A DNA stretch of 64,000 bases from Seminavis robusta (GCA_903772945.1 CAICTM010000160.1:1-64000); one strand, 5' to 3'. Positions 22,042-32,431 are shown, counted from the first letter of the stretch. The notes: a model not told the origin generated them from the letters alone. A program made the numbers and translations.

Positions 22042-22834
22042 TTATGCCATTTCAGCACTTTCACTGGGCTGCAGTTCACTCTGGTCGGACTCAAATGATT
22101 GTGTGGGGACTGCCAAGTTGGCTCCATCGGCATCCTCCAACTGTCCATCGGACGATTTGGTCGGTTCAATGGTGTGTGTTTCGGCATGTAGACGCCAACG
22201 CCTCTGAAGGACAAGCAAGGCAGTTCCAATCATACCAAGTGCCACCACCACACCAAGCACTGTAATGGCAATTCCGGCGGCACCCAGTTCCTTGGTTTCG
22301 TTCCTGGCAACAAGCTGGAGGTTGGAGTTTTTGTCGAGTGGATAATAACCTTCGGTGGGTTGGGAGCCTTCGACGAATTCGCAGTGCTGCAAAGCAAAAC
22401 AATAACATGCTAGTTAGTATTGATGGAAAAGTAACCATACAATGCATCCATCCATCCATCCTTTGTCATCGATTCAACTTAAAACTTACCTGCCCCGTAT
22501 ACCCCTTGGGACATTCACATCCGACGTGGTTGCCATCGTTGTCCTCCAATAAGCCCATACACGTTCCTCCATTGGCACAATATCCTACGGTAGAGAGCTC
22601 TCCCATCCGTGTACAAAACATGGTGGCTTCATGTTGGCAATAGAGTCCGGTGAAGACTTTGAAACCAATCAGTTCACCCTCGAAACAATTGCACAAGTAT
22701 TGACCTTCCTTCGATGAGTTCTCAACACACAGGGAACCATTCTCGCAGCTGTGGCCATCTGGACAAACTGTCACCAGGTTCTCTGGAGTGTTGGCGCTGT
22801 CATTATTATTGTTCTTGGCGCTACTATCCACCAT
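22042..22834 (-). CDS. EGF-like single-pass membrane protein
   Basis: Two exons, 22834-22490 and 22386-22042, joined in phase 0 over a 103-bp intron (GTAAGT...GCAG); 229 residues. Two Cys-rich EGF-like modules are visible: CPDGHSCENGSLCVEN with a following CNCF...GLYC, and YCANGGTCMG with CECPKGYTGQHC, the last Cys arriving with exon 2. A membrane segment (AGIAITVLGVVVALGMIGTALLVL) at about 154-177 is followed by a short acidic cytoplasmic tail. The predicted start has no signal peptide, so an upstream exon encoding one may have been missed, or the protein uses its internal segment for targeting. Small EGF plus TM proteins are frequent in diatoms; ligand unknown. Confidence 0.75.
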
Positions 22835-24072
22835 GGTTGTTGTGTTTGTTATCTAGACTATGTTGGCTGATTTTGGTGTTTTGTCCTTGGCCGGTAATAA
22901 CCATGCAAAAAATGGATCCTCCCGTGTCCCGTTTCCATTCGCACATGATTCAAAATTCGAAAATGGTGGCATCTCAAACGTCTCTCTCGGGGGGAATGGG
23001 GATACCGGTACCGGTGCTACTCTCGGCCCTTGGCTAGTTGGCATTGGCCGTCTCACAAAACACGAGAAAGCTACAACAACAGAATCAGTATCTAATCTGA
23101 TGAACTCTACCTGGGAGAGAGAAGTGGATTGGTTATGGTATGAGATAGTATCAAAGCCAACAGGGGGCCAATCTTAATAAGAGAAAGAGAGGGTGAAACT
23201 CAGGGCAGCTCCATGGGATCACTTCAACAAGCGGGTGTCCTTGCATAGGACCATGATACTGTGCTGGGAACTGGGGACCACGAAAGCTTGGATGCTGGTT
23301 CACTGCTCTCTTTCCATACCGGTACTACATGTAGAAACACCTTGCCGGTATCTGGATACGGTACCGGTACAATCTGCAGAGGATAGCTGCGTTTGCTGCA
23401 AGAACAGCAGACAGCTATTGTACGGTATGAGTACTAGTACCTGTGATCGGAGATTGAACGATTAGCCAACATAGGTACCTGTACCGGTAGGATCAAGGGG
23501 TTGAAACCACAGCTTCGAGCTAGTAGCTACGCCTGATCGGCAGACCGCTGAGAAGCATACCGGTATGGTCCCACTTGGAACAAAAAGGGCGGATAAGCTG
23601 ATAAGCTGGTGGATACTTGTTGTGTTTGATCAGGCCCTACGTCAGACTTTTGGTTCAGACAGGAATCGAATGGAATACACTGTCACTCATGCATTGCATT
23701 GCACTTGTCAGTGGACCGGTACAAGTTGACACGCGTGGCAAAGGAAAACACCTTCCACATGGCGCACCTTTTTGTCTTCCATTCGAAATCGCAGTTCATC
23801 CATCATCACTATACATGTAGCAGATCGATCGCCAACTAAGTTTGCACGTCACTGAGAGCATGAAGATGCATGTACCTTCTAAAGAACTCAAAGCATAGAA
23901 AGAACTTGCAGTTGACACGTTTCATCAGAATCTACACGAGGCTTGCCAAACATTGTGATGATGCTGGGGTGCAAAAAGTCAGTGAACGAGTTGATCGTCC
24001 ACTTTTTGGGTCTGTAACCAGGGATCAACGAGGTGTTTGTCGGCTCGTCCCAGGGATACTGTCAATGGAGGA
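22835..24072. other. Intergenic, rich in ACCGGTAC-type palindromes
   Basis: About 1.2 kb with no supported gene. ACCGGT and GGTACC clusters occur at about 22994-23008 and 23325-23370. The left part may hold an upstream exon of the EGF-like gene, and the right part the 3' UTR of the next gene. Confidence 0.4.
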
Positions 24073-27000
24073 TCAAGTGTGAGGGCTTCGACACGACGAA
24101 CGTAGTGGTAATCGGAGAAGCCATTTCTTTCTTACCCGCACAAAACCAAAGCCGCCCAGTATCAATTCAAAATCCCAGTGTTTCATGATCAACCCATGGG
24201 ATCCCAACGGAGCTTGCACAGCTGCATCCCAAACTGTGTAAAAGATATTGAGATCCGGGGCACCACTTTGAAGGACGACTTCGCCCTGCTTCGTGTTGGT
24301 GAAAGATGAAAGCTTGATGCTGCCATGCCTTGAGTCATCAAGGCCGAAATCACAATCAGTATCAAAGGTCACGACTTGCATCAGTGCGTCCGCGGACGTT
24401 TCATTGGATGAGTACAGCGAGAAGTTCAAGTACCGGCTGAACTCGATTTCATCACCTTTGCCATAAAGCAACATATCGCCACCCAGCTCAACCCAATCTT
24501 GAAAGTAAATATCACCTTTGTTCAGTCTGTTTGTCACGACTATGAATGATGCATTCGCAGCATGCCCATCCGTGAAATATGACACAAGCAAATGGCCGAA
24601 TCCTTCCGACGTATTCAAAGCAGGCGGCCCTTCTCCAAAATCCTCACAGTAGTACTGGGGTTGATTGTTGTAGTTGCCGCATTTACCACCAACGTTGGTA
24701 AACTCAATTTGCTTTGGTTGCTCTTGACAAGATGGAACCTCACCGTACTGACAGCCAGAGATGCATTTCAAGTCAACCTCAATGTCGCACAACGTCGGTG
24801 GCAGTGGTGCATCTTCCAGACTTAGCACAAAGTGTCCTTCTGTGGCAGTGTAGTTGAAACGTTCATCTTCTTGAAACAGGCTTTGAACGTAAATGTAATA
24901 GGTGGAATTTTCTTTTGATTGCCAAGTCACTTTCCCCAGGCTGTGAGGGAGGACTTCACAGAATTCCACATGAGTGTTTTCAACACACCGGAGGCCCCCC
25001 TCGTCTGCACTACCTTGACAGTATCCCTCATAGACCGACACTCTTGTCGTGAACACACGGGCGCTTATCTCCAGCGGCACAAACGGCAGTCTTCCTTCGG
25101 CTGGCAACCACCAGGTGTGACATGTGGAAGCCCGAATTCCTTTCCCAGTGCCCTGGACAGAAAACCACACACCACCAGACTCGTGGTTGTTGGGAATTTC
25201 ACCACACTGCGGCAATTTTACGTCAGTGCTAGAATAAGAGTCCGCTTCGATTGTGGATCCTTGCACAAAGTAGGGCTTGCTGCGATTGTCTTCGCCACCA
25301 ACGAATGGTATTGGTTGTGCTGTTCCACAGCGATCATTAGTTTGACCACCGGCAGACGCCACAGATAAATTGAACCTAACGCCTTCTGCCAGAGCTCTCT
25401 TGGAAGAACGAGCTCGTACCAGAAGCCAATATTCTTGATCTGGTCTTGATTTGAAAGACACAGCTGTGTCAAACTGACAAGGTCGAATCGCGGCGTCCAC
25501 ACACGCGCTCGAGTCGCATCCTCCTTCCAACACGGTAAGACTGAGACCGGTGAAATTCGTCAACATAAGATCGGCAACACTCGCTGGATCGCAGGATACT
25601 GTGGCAGTGATGGTGGCTCCTGTGGCTAGGAGCTTATACCAAGCTCCAGGACCAAACAGTTGCCCTGCTCCGTACCAGCACGATTGGTTGCACCACTTTG
25701 AATTCGAATCAATCACGCTCCTGTGAACAAAGTTCGTATCGGGTATGATTGGCCCTTGTGCGGTTTCGCAAGTGTCGTGTTTGGCACGGATGGACATACC
25801 CACAACGTCGTCATTCGAGGTGAAGCCACTGACCACAAAAAAATATTCCTGCCCGTAAACAGAATCAAAGGTAACCTTGTCGCTATGCATACGTCCCGGG
25901 CACAGAGTATTGTTCACTGCTTCTTTGCACTGCGCATCAGTGCAGGCTCCTTCCAGGACCTCCAGTCGAGCCGGAAAGTTTGTGGCCTCTTTGCAGGTTG
26001 ATACTGTCAAAGGACTACCAGTGCCGAGAGTCTTGACGACCATCAGACGACCCCCAGTCTGGATATGGCATGCGTCTGGAAGGATAAACTTTCCAGCATC
26101 GATCGCCGTTGCCCATGTAAAGTATTGGGTGCTCGCATGTGTCATGAGTATAGGAGATCCACTCAAAGTCCACTTGTCGCAGAGAGATACGGATTGTCCC
26201 TCGTCCCTGGACACTAGAAAGCCAACTATCGTGGCTATCAGCGCAATGACCACCAACAAGGACAAGCCCGAATACAGAATCATTGCCCGCCGACCGAACC
26301 TCCCCGGCTGTTGGTCAACGGCACCAATATTTATGTTGCTGGTATGTTCGACTTGGGCTTGTACGGCATTAGCAAGTAATTCTTGTCGTATTCTCTCCTT
26401 GACTTGCTCATCCACATACGTGGAATCCACGAGAGTGGCACTGACAATCGTGTTCGTGCGGGTATAGCTGGCCGATGACGACGAAGTGGAATTCTCCCCA
26501 ACGTCTCCATCTATCCCGACCACCCACTCTGCACCCGGCCGTTGATGGCCGTTGGTCGTTGTTCTTGTGGCAGTACGGTCTACTCCAGGCTCACCCTCGT
26601 TTCCCATCATGGGTATCATAGGAATTGCAACATCATCTTGGGCTTCTGTTGGGTCCGACTGATCCTCGATGGCATGATCCTGTCCGGTAATTCGCGGGGA
26701 TTTCTCCCAATGAACACCAAAGGACTCGTGCAATGCCAATGTCAATGCCGCGTCTCTGGTGACTTTGGTGACTGAATCAGTCGCTCCTGTTTGTTGTTCA
26801 GTATTGTTTGTTCTGTAGAGATTTGTTTGGCTTGCATTGGCAACAGCATGCTCCTGGTTGTCAGTGTTTTCATTGCCTTCATTCAAGCTCTCTATTTGAT
26901 TATCCCTTTCAGTTGCCAATCCACTCTCCGGAATCCCAATTCCAACGGCTACAGGGCGGTGATGCTCATCAATTTCGTTGGGATTGTCCCTGAGGGCTGT

Positions 27001-27411
27001 CACTTCCTGTGCTTCTTCGATTGCTGCTTCATCCTCCAGCCCTTCTTGAGAAGACTGAGGGCCGCTTTCTCCCTCTCTCCTGGCCCTGATGACTGCATCA
27101 GGACCTCCTGTTTCTTGTTCCGTTGTGTTGGTTCTGGGGTGATCTGGTTGGCTTGCATTCGCCACATTGGGAGCCCAGCTGTCAGTATATTCAAGGCCTT
27201 CATTCGAGCTCTCTATTTGATTATCCCTTTCAGTTGCCAATCCACTGTCCGGAATCCCAATTCCAACGGCTACAGGACAGTGATTCTCACTAATTTCACT
27301 GGGATTGTCCACAACGGGAATGACTGTCACTTCCCGTGCTTCTTCCATTGCCACTTCATCCTCCTGACCTTCTTGAGAAGACAGAGAGCCGCCTTTTTCA
27401 TCCGACGACAT
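24073..27411 (-). CDS. Large single-pass membrane protein with Cys-rich ectodomain
   Basis: 1112 residues in one open frame. The N-terminal 220 residues are acidic and made of two diverged tandem copies of about 110 residues, each starting SSQEG and containing PVAVGIGIP and SGLATERDNQIES. A single membrane segment at about 376-400 (LSLLVVIALIATIVGFLVS) follows a basic GRFGRRAM stretch, so the long C-terminal part is probably outside. The ectodomain has three or so related beta-rich modules with paired Cys and phrases such as LTVLEGGCDSSACVDA and RLEVLEGACTDAQC, reminiscent of bacterial-type pre-peptidase (PPC-like) domains. No enzyme motif seen. A splice donor-like GTAAGA near 24138 raises the possibility that the last 20 or so residues are replaced by another exon. 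Confidence 0.75.
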   Translation of the reverse strand: MSSDEKGGSLSSQEGQEDEVAMEEAREVTVIPVVDNPSEISENHCPVAVGIGIPDSGLATERDNQIESSNEGLEYTDSWAPNVANASQPDHPRTNTTEQETGGPDAVIRARREGESGPQSSQEGLEDEAAIEEAQEVTALRDNPNEIDEHHRPVAVGIGIPESGLATERDNQIESLNEGNENTDNQEHAVANASQTNLYRTNNTEQQTGATDSVTKVTRDAALTLALHESFGVHWEKSPRITGQDHAIEDQSDPTEAQDDVAIPMIPMMGNEGEPGVDRTATRTTTNGHQRPGAEWVVGIDGDVGENSTSSSSASYTRTNTIVSATLVDSTYVDEQVKERIRQELLANAVQAQVEHTSNINIGAVDQQPGRFGRRAMILYSGLSLLVVIALIATIVGFLVSRDEGQSVSLCDKWTLSGSPILMTHASTQYFTWATAIDAGKFILPDACHIQTGGRLMVVKTLGTGSPLTVSTCKEATNFPARLEVLEGACTDAQCKEAVNNTLCPGRMHSDKVTFDSVYGQEYFFVVSGFTSNDDVVGMSIRAKHDTCETAQGPIIPDTNFVHRSVIDSNSKWCNQSCWYGAGQLFGPGAWYKLLATGATITATVSCDPASVADLMLTNFTGLSLTVLEGGCDSSACVDAAIRPCQFDTAVSFKSRPDQEYWLLVRARSSKRALAEGVRFNLSVASAGGQTNDRCGTAQPIPFVGGEDNRSKPYFVQGSTIEADSYSSTDVKLPQCGEIPNNHESGGVWFSVQGTGKGIRASTCHTWWLPAEGRLPFVPLEISARVFTTRVSVYEGYCQGSADEGGLRCVENTHVEFCEVLPHSLGKVTWQSKENSTYYIYVQSLFQEDERFNYTATEGHFVLSLEDAPLPPTLCDIEVDLKCISGCQYGEVPSCQEQPKQIEFTNVGGKCGNYNNQPQYYCEDFGEGPPALNTSEGFGHLLVSYFTDGHAANASFIVVTNRLNKGDIYFQDWVELGGDMLLYGKGDEIEFSRYLNFSLYSSNETSADALMQVVTFDTDCDFGLDDSRHGSIKLSSFTNTKQGEVVLQSGAPDLNIFYTVWDAAVQAPLGSHGLIMKHWDFELILGGFGFVRVRKKWLLRLPLRSSCRSPHT

Positions 27412-27793
27412 TGTCTCTCGAATCTAAGCTTCTATGACAGGATCTGTACAACATCTGTACTACCTGGTATACCTATGGGGATAGTAAGATCAATAGACAG
27501 TGGGCAGCGACGGTGGTTGTCGCACGTGTTGTTGTTGGTTGTTGGCAGTGCAGCATGGCGGCATAAATGAGCAGTCGGTTCGCAACGGTCAAGCCGAGCT
27601 TGAGACCTGCGAAGAAGGTGCGACAAAGGTGACGTCATGTGATAAAAATAATGGAATCAATCGAATCAATCTGGTCAATATCTTTTTCTTACCGGTACCA
27701 TTCAACTTCCGTCCGCAAAATCGTTTGAGACAAAGACAAAAGACAAACTGTTGCATCGAGGCTTCATCTCCTCGATGGAGTTTTGCAACCAAG
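27412..27793. promoter_or_regulatory. Divergent promoter region
   Basis: About 380 bp between the starts of the ectodomain protein (minus) and the DUF4239 protein (plus). The plus frame is open from 27500, but the extra residues look untranslated. No clear core elements identified. Confidence 0.35.
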
Positions 27794-29158
27794 ATGATAC
27801 GAGTACTGCATTCACGCCGCCTCAGGAGAAGCATGTGGCTTTGTGTGTCCCTCCCTGTTTGGAAATTGGCTGACTGCGCCTTCCTTGTACCCCCAAAAGG
27901 TCGTTCACCTAGAGTTGTAGGGGTGCCCAAGCCTCCCTTTTTTGTGAAGGCAACCGAAAAGGAACAAGAAGAAGGCAGTGAAAGTCTCTCTTCTTCTCTC
28001 AGTTTGAATTCTCTTGTCGTTGAAGAATCCCAGTACTTTGCAGATGACAGTATGTTCCCCCAAGACACGGAGTCTCTATTAGGCAATGCCCAACCGGGAC
28101 AAGAGCCCAGCAATAATGGATTTCTACAAAAGTCATCTCTTCCATATGATGATTGGGAAGGTTTTGTGCTGTGGTGGACCCCCCTTGTGGTCCCCGTCTT
28201 GGCATACGTCTTGTACGACGATACGGCCTACGTGTTTCGCCTGTTCTTGGAGGTCTTGGCCAATAACAAGTGGGTCGCTGTGGATGGTGGTGCCTATCAA
28301 GCCAAAATTATTGCTCCGTCAATCGATGGAGTTGTGGTTCCGGCTATATCCATCCTATTTGCGACCCAGATATCTACCACATACTCGACCCTGATGAAGA
28401 GGCAGAGGGACATTCGGACCGCACTTAATATGGAAGCAGGACAGTTGCGTATACTACAATCGCTCCTACAGGTCTTTCCAACACTGGAAACGAGAATGGT
28501 GTGTCGCCGCTATCTGGCTCAATACACCTCTCGCTTGATCGCCGAGAGCCAACCAAAGGTACCTCTCGAATCCCTAGAGTTTTCCATGGATACCGAGCTC
28601 AATGCCCTTATGGATCAAATCAATCGAATATCTGCCAACACTGCCACCGATCCACCAGATGCGACAACCACCAATTCCCCAAAGGTACCCGGGTTGGTCC
28701 TGGCAAATTGCTTTACAGTCTGTGGAAAACTCTTCGATGAAAGAGCCAAGCGGATAACGGCATTAAGAAGCCAATTTCCACCGTTGCACTATTTTGTCGT
28801 GGCGGTTCTTGCCGTTTCCATTTGCATTGCCTTTCTACTCGAGTCCAATCAAGCGTTGTTGGTATTCCTGAATGCCGTTCAATTACGGATACTGTGGACC
28901 ATGTTGGTCGGGACGTTCTCGGCCTTGGCCATTGTCTGTTACGACCTGGGAAACCCTTTTCAAGGAAGCTACCAAATATCTCCCGCGGTGGATCAACTCT
29001 ACACGATCCGACTCACTTTGCAAACAAGCTTGTATTTGGATCAACAGCAGGAGCAAGAAGAACAACGACAGAAAACTCCATCTCAAGACGATGCAGAAAA
29101 CATCAATGGATCTGCTGAAGAGCCAGGAGAATCCAATCAACCTGAGCCTCATCAGTGA
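27794..29158 (+). CDS. Plastid-type DUF4239 (bestrophin-like) membrane protein
   Basis: 454 residues from the ATG at 27794 (context AAGATGA). The N-terminus is basic then hydrophobic (SMWLCVSLPVWKLADCAFLVP) and ends with a CAFLVP site that resembles the diatom plastid-targeting cleavage motif, so import into a complex plastid is likely. Two hydrophobic segments (VLWWTPLVVPVLAYVLY; VVVPAISILFATQIS) are followed by a soluble helical region and two more segments (FVVAVLAVSICIAFLL; ILWTMLVGTFSALAIVCY). This four-segment layout fits DUF4239/bestrophin-like proteins, which are suspected ion channels or transporters. The last 127 codons are also present in a tandem duplicate directly downstream. Function in the plastid is inference. 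Confidence 0.75.
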   Translation: MIRVLHSRRLRRSMWLCVSLPVWKLADCAFLVPPKGRSPRVVGVPKPPFFVKATEKEQEEGSESLSSSLSLNSLVVEESQYFADDSMFPQDTESLLGNAQPGQEPSNNGFLQKSSLPYDDWEGFVLWWTPLVVPVLAYVLYDDTAYVFRLFLEVLANNKWVAVDGGAYQAKIIAPSIDGVVVPAISILFATQISTTYSTLMKRQRDIRTALNMEAGQLRILQSLLQVFPTLETRMVCRRYLAQYTSRLIAESQPKVPLESLEFSMDTELNALMDQINRISANTATDPPDATTTNSPKVPGLVLANCFTVCGKLFDERAKRITALRSQFPPLHYFVVAVLAVSICIAFLLESNQALLVFLNAVQLRILWTMLVGTFSALAIVCYDLGNPFQGSYQISPAVDQLYTIRLTLQTSLYLDQQQEQEEQRQKTPSQDDAENINGSAEEPGESNQPEPHQ

Positions 29159-29745
29159 CGAAAGTAGACCCAATGGCGACTCCACGTTTGCCTGCATCTA
29201 TCTGCTCTCAGAATCCCGAAACCCATGACACATCTGACATGTAGGAGAATCCAATCAACATTTCCACCGCTTCATTACGTCATTGTGGTGGTTCTGGCCA
29301 TTTCTATTTGCATTGCCTTTCTACTCGAGTCCAATCAAGTGTTGCTGGTATTCCTGAATGCCATTCAATTACAGATACTATGGACCATGTTGGTCGGGAC
29401 GTTCTCGGCCTTGGCCATTGTCTGTTACGACTTGGGAACCTTTTTCAAGGAAGCTACCAAATATCTCCCACGGTGGATCAAGTCTACATGATCCGACTCA
29501 CATTGCAAACAAGATTGTACTTGGATCAACAGCAGGAGCAAGAAGAACAACGACAGAAAACTCCATCTCAAGACGCAGAAAACATCAATGGATCTGTTCA
29601 AGAGTCAGGAGAATCGAGTTGACCTGAGCCTCATCAGTGACAAAAGTAGACCCAGCGGCAACTCCACATTTCGCCTGCATCTATCTGCTCTCAGAATGCA
29701 GCAACCAATGACACATCCGACATTTAGGAGAATCGAATGGAATCA
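28774..29745 (+). repeat. Tandem duplication of about 486 bp covering the 3' end of the DUF4239 gene
   Basis: 28774-29259 and 29260-29745 align along their length with scattered substitutions and small indels. They include the two final membrane segments, the stop region and about 100 bases of 3' flank. The motif GGAGAATC(C/G)AAT occurs at the junction and near both ends, suggesting slippage or unequal exchange between short repeats. Confidence 0.85.
29260..29640 (+). pseudogene. Duplicated 3' fragment of the DUF4239 gene
   Basis: Downstream copy of the last third of the preceding gene. It keeps LAISICIAFLLESNQVLLVF and TMLVGTFSALAIVCYDLG but has lost the upstream two-thirds. A one-base loss after DLG shifts the frame relative to the parent (GGAAACCC versus GGAACC). 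It has no start codon or promoter of its own. It is best read as a non-functional tail duplication that may now be part of the parent 3' UTR. Confidence 0.8.
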
Positions 29746-30245
29746 ACCTGAGTCTAGCTAGTGGCTCTCTGAATTGCCAAACCAATCTGCCCAGCTTGCG
29801 GCTGAAGACATGGCTAGACGAATCAATCGACTCGATTGTTTCGCCCACCGTTGCTCACCATGCTTCAACGCTTCGACAAAAACTATCGTTGTAAATGGGC
29901 AGCAACAAGCCGATACGGTACTCCTTCTAGTCTGATGTGGCAAAGTCGCAACAAGGTCAGCCCAAAATGATTCTCAGTGCAGTAGAAAACTTTGACCTAT
30001 GCCTGTATGGATTATAGTATATGAATAAGAAGATACTTGGTGAACAGACCACCACACAAAAATTCTTCACAGATGGTTGGCTACCGGTAGGTGCACGGAG
30101 GCAGTGAGCATACAGGAGGGTACAAACGGTAGGGTCCCCGATTGGCGAGCTGGTTTTGTGCTCCACTAGTAGGTTGGATAGACGCATAGAGAAACATTCG
30201 TCTCGTTTTTGTTGTCGATCGTTGTCGGCCACACTTTTGCGCCAG
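29746..30245. other. Intergenic, no gene seen
   Basis: 500 bp between the duplicated tail and the convergent membrane-protein gene. No protein-like frame. Confidence 0.4.
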
Positions 30246-31652
30246 CTAGCGTTGCTCGGAAACCGTTGAAGACTTTCTTTTTGAGAATTTGGGCAGTAGT
30301 TTCTTGACTTTGCTCAAGAGGGGGCGTCTTTCTCCTCTTGCTTGCGCTTCCTGTTGGGCTCCTGCGTCTTGTGGCGACGGAGAATCAACGGGATCCGACA
30401 CGAAGGCCAGTGCGGGGAGCAGCAAGCATGTTGTAGTAATAGCCAACATGACTTGCAGGACAACGAAAATCCAATGATGATCGCAATATTTGGTTCCACA
30501 TATGTTCAGCATGGTTGCCAATTCGTTCGTGGCAGTGGTAAGCATTCCAGAAGCCTGGATACTGGTTGCCAACCCCAAGACAAACGCGATGAGTTCCTGC
30601 CACCGTTCCTTAACGTGCACGCCCGGGGTGATACCTGCCAATAACCAAACAAGAGGAATCCAAGGACAACAGCACCAGACACATGGACAAAAAATGAGCG
30701 CATCCATGGCGGGGCAAGTACCAAATCCAATTTTTGGCCGTGCCTCTCCTTGTTCCATTTGTTGTTGTAATCTGGTTGTGGCTGCATCCATGTCCACGGC
30801 TGCAACCAGGGCGGAGAGAATGGTTGCCAGCAAAATCAGAACCACCAGGCAGACACTATCGCCAATCCACCCAGGAAGGAGCAAGGCACTGACAAAGGCT
30901 ACCATGGTAAATGCACTCACCACATTGGCAGCAAATGAGAGCATGGACAAGGTCCTTTGCAACATTGTGGGTTCTTGAACGGTGGGATCCACCTCGGCTG
31001 CCAATCGGAAGGCGATCATGGAAACCACCATGAGATATCCAAAGAGTCCAACAATGTGTTCGGCATCCATTTCTTCAGGTGCCAACAATTTCATTAAAAA
31101 GACATTCCAGCCCACACCCAGTCCAAAACCCAACGTATCCGCCAGAATGGGTCGAAATCGAGTACACTCGGGTGGAACTTCGACTTGGCTGGTCCATAGA
31201 GACGGATCTTGAGCCGCGTGAGCCAAAAAGGCGGCAAAGGCCGCCGCCAAGAAATTGATGAGTACTTGATGGAGATCCGAAAGATCCGAGAATTGACCCA
31301 GATACGCCATTAGCTTGCCGGAAAAGAACGGAGCCGGAAAAAACTCTACCGCCTTGATGGCAGCTTCACACCAAGAGTGTCGACTATACCGTTGTCTGAC
31401 AATGTAAGACAACCAGGATGCACATCCGCAGACAAAAAGATACTCCAATAAGAGCACAGGAAGGTACTTGGGAGCTCGTTCATCCCCAAACCCAATTTCA
31501 TTCTGCATGGGATTCTCTCCATTCCAAGCGTGGGACACACCGTACGCCACCAAACACCAGGCCCACGCGACACAAAAGGACCCTGTCATAAACAAGGTGA
31601 CCCGTAGATGAGGGACAATGTCAATGGATCTGCCGTCTATAATATTTGTCAT
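30246..31652 (-). CDS. Multi-pass membrane protein of unknown function
   Basis: 468 residues from the ATG at 31652; the frame is open another 20 codons upstream, but that part looks like leader. About nine to eleven hydrophobic segments are spread over the whole length (examples: VTLFMTGSFCVAWAWCLVAYGV; YLPVLLLEYLFVCGCASWL; VCLVVLILLATILSALVAAV). A Cys-rich stretch (CPCVWCCCPWIPLVWLL) lies near the middle of the second half. One loop carries LADTLGFGLGVGWNVFLMK. The C-terminus is basic (KVKKLLPKFSKRKS). It looks like a transporter-type protein, but I recognise no family signature. Single exon. It is divergent from the selenoprotein W gene, 320 bp away. Confidence 0.75.
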   Translation of the reverse strand: MTNIIDGRSIDIVPHLRVTLFMTGSFCVAWAWCLVAYGVSHAWNGENPMQNEIGFGDERAPKYLPVLLLEYLFVCGCASWLSYIVRQRYSRHSWCEAAIKAVEFFPAPFFSGKLMAYLGQFSDLSDLHQVLINFLAAAFAAFLAHAAQDPSLWTSQVEVPPECTRFRPILADTLGFGLGVGWNVFLMKLLAPEEMDAEHIVGLFGYLMVVSMIAFRLAAEVDPTVQEPTMLQRTLSMLSFAANVVSAFTMVAFVSALLLPGWIGDSVCLVVLILLATILSALVAAVDMDAATTRLQQQMEQGEARPKIGFGTCPAMDALIFCPCVWCCCPWIPLVWLLAGITPGVHVKERWQELIAFVLGLATSIQASGMLTTATNELATMLNICGTKYCDHHWIFVVLQVMLAITTTCLLLPALAFVSDPVDSPSPQDAGAQQEAQARGERRPLLSKVKKLLPKFSKRKSSTVSEQR

Positions 31653-31972
31653 CGTCTGATTTATTGTCCTGTATGCTCTGTGTTGTGAAAATAATGGAAG
31701 ATTGCTACCCAAGAAAAGATGAGAAGATGAGAATGATTTTCTCTCGTGGACTTCAGAAGTGTGAGAACTGGCACGGTCAGATTTCCTGTGGGCGTGGGAC
31801 CTACTGCCGTACTGGTAGGTGGGAGGTAGGAGTACGAAGTGGATGTTCCAGTGAGCTCCTGTTCTGCAGTTTCCGATCTTAACCCGTTTACGTCAAAAGG
31901 GTTAAAACTGAAGCATGGCAAAGCTGCAGCAATGAACATGTATGACACAAACGAAGAAGCAACAAACGCAAC
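31653..31972. promoter_or_regulatory. Shared upstream region of the membrane-protein and selenoprotein W genes
   Basis: 320 bp between divergent start codons, so both promoters must lie here. No obvious TATA element on the plus side. Confidence 0.4.
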
Positions 31973-32392
31973 ATGACCACTGATTCTGCGTCTCTTGATG
32001 AGACCCTCAAGGTCTTGGTAAAGGTTCGATACTGCTCTGGATGAGGTGCGTACGTAAGGATGGCTTGATGGAGAAACGCTGAATGCTATTGAAATCGATG
32101 AAAGCTTCAAGGCACATGGTTCCACTCAAATTGACGCGTCTCTGCTGTAGGGTACGGAGACGCCTTTTACGAGCTTCACAAGTTCCTTTCCAAGCAGAGC
32201 TTTGCCAACAAGATTCAAGTGGAAGGTGACGAAGATAGTGAGTTTACTGGAAATTTTGATGTCTTGCTGGGATCCGAGGAGATGTTGATCCATTCCAAGA
32301 AGAAGCAAGGCAAGGGGCGGGCAGCATCCACCCAAGAACGCCAACAGATTGTCCATCAAATTGAAACCTATTTGCAAAAGAAAAGTGGGTAG
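31973..32392 (+). CDS. SELENOW: Selenoprotein W (Rdx family) with TGA-encoded selenocysteine
   Basis: Two exons, 31973-32045 and 32151-32392, with a 105-bp intron (GTGCGT...TGTAG); 104 residues if the TGA at 32042-32044 is read as selenocysteine. The product begins MTTDSASLDETLKVLVKVRY, then C-S-G-U (residues 21-24), then G-Y-G-D across the splice. This is the CxxU redox motif of SelW in its normal place after the first beta strand. Exon 2 continues with the family pattern: AFYELHKFLSK, TGNFDVLLGSEEMLIHSKKK, GKG, and a final helix (IVHQIETYLQKK). Length is typical (85-110 residues). SelW proteins are small thioredoxin-fold redox proteins linked to glutathione and 14-3-3. The TGA lies one base before the exon junction. 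A SECIS-like hairpin follows in the 3' UTR. Confidence 0.88.
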
Positions 32393-32431
32393 AGAGATAG
32401 ATGTCACAATTGATAGAAGCAAACGAAACGA

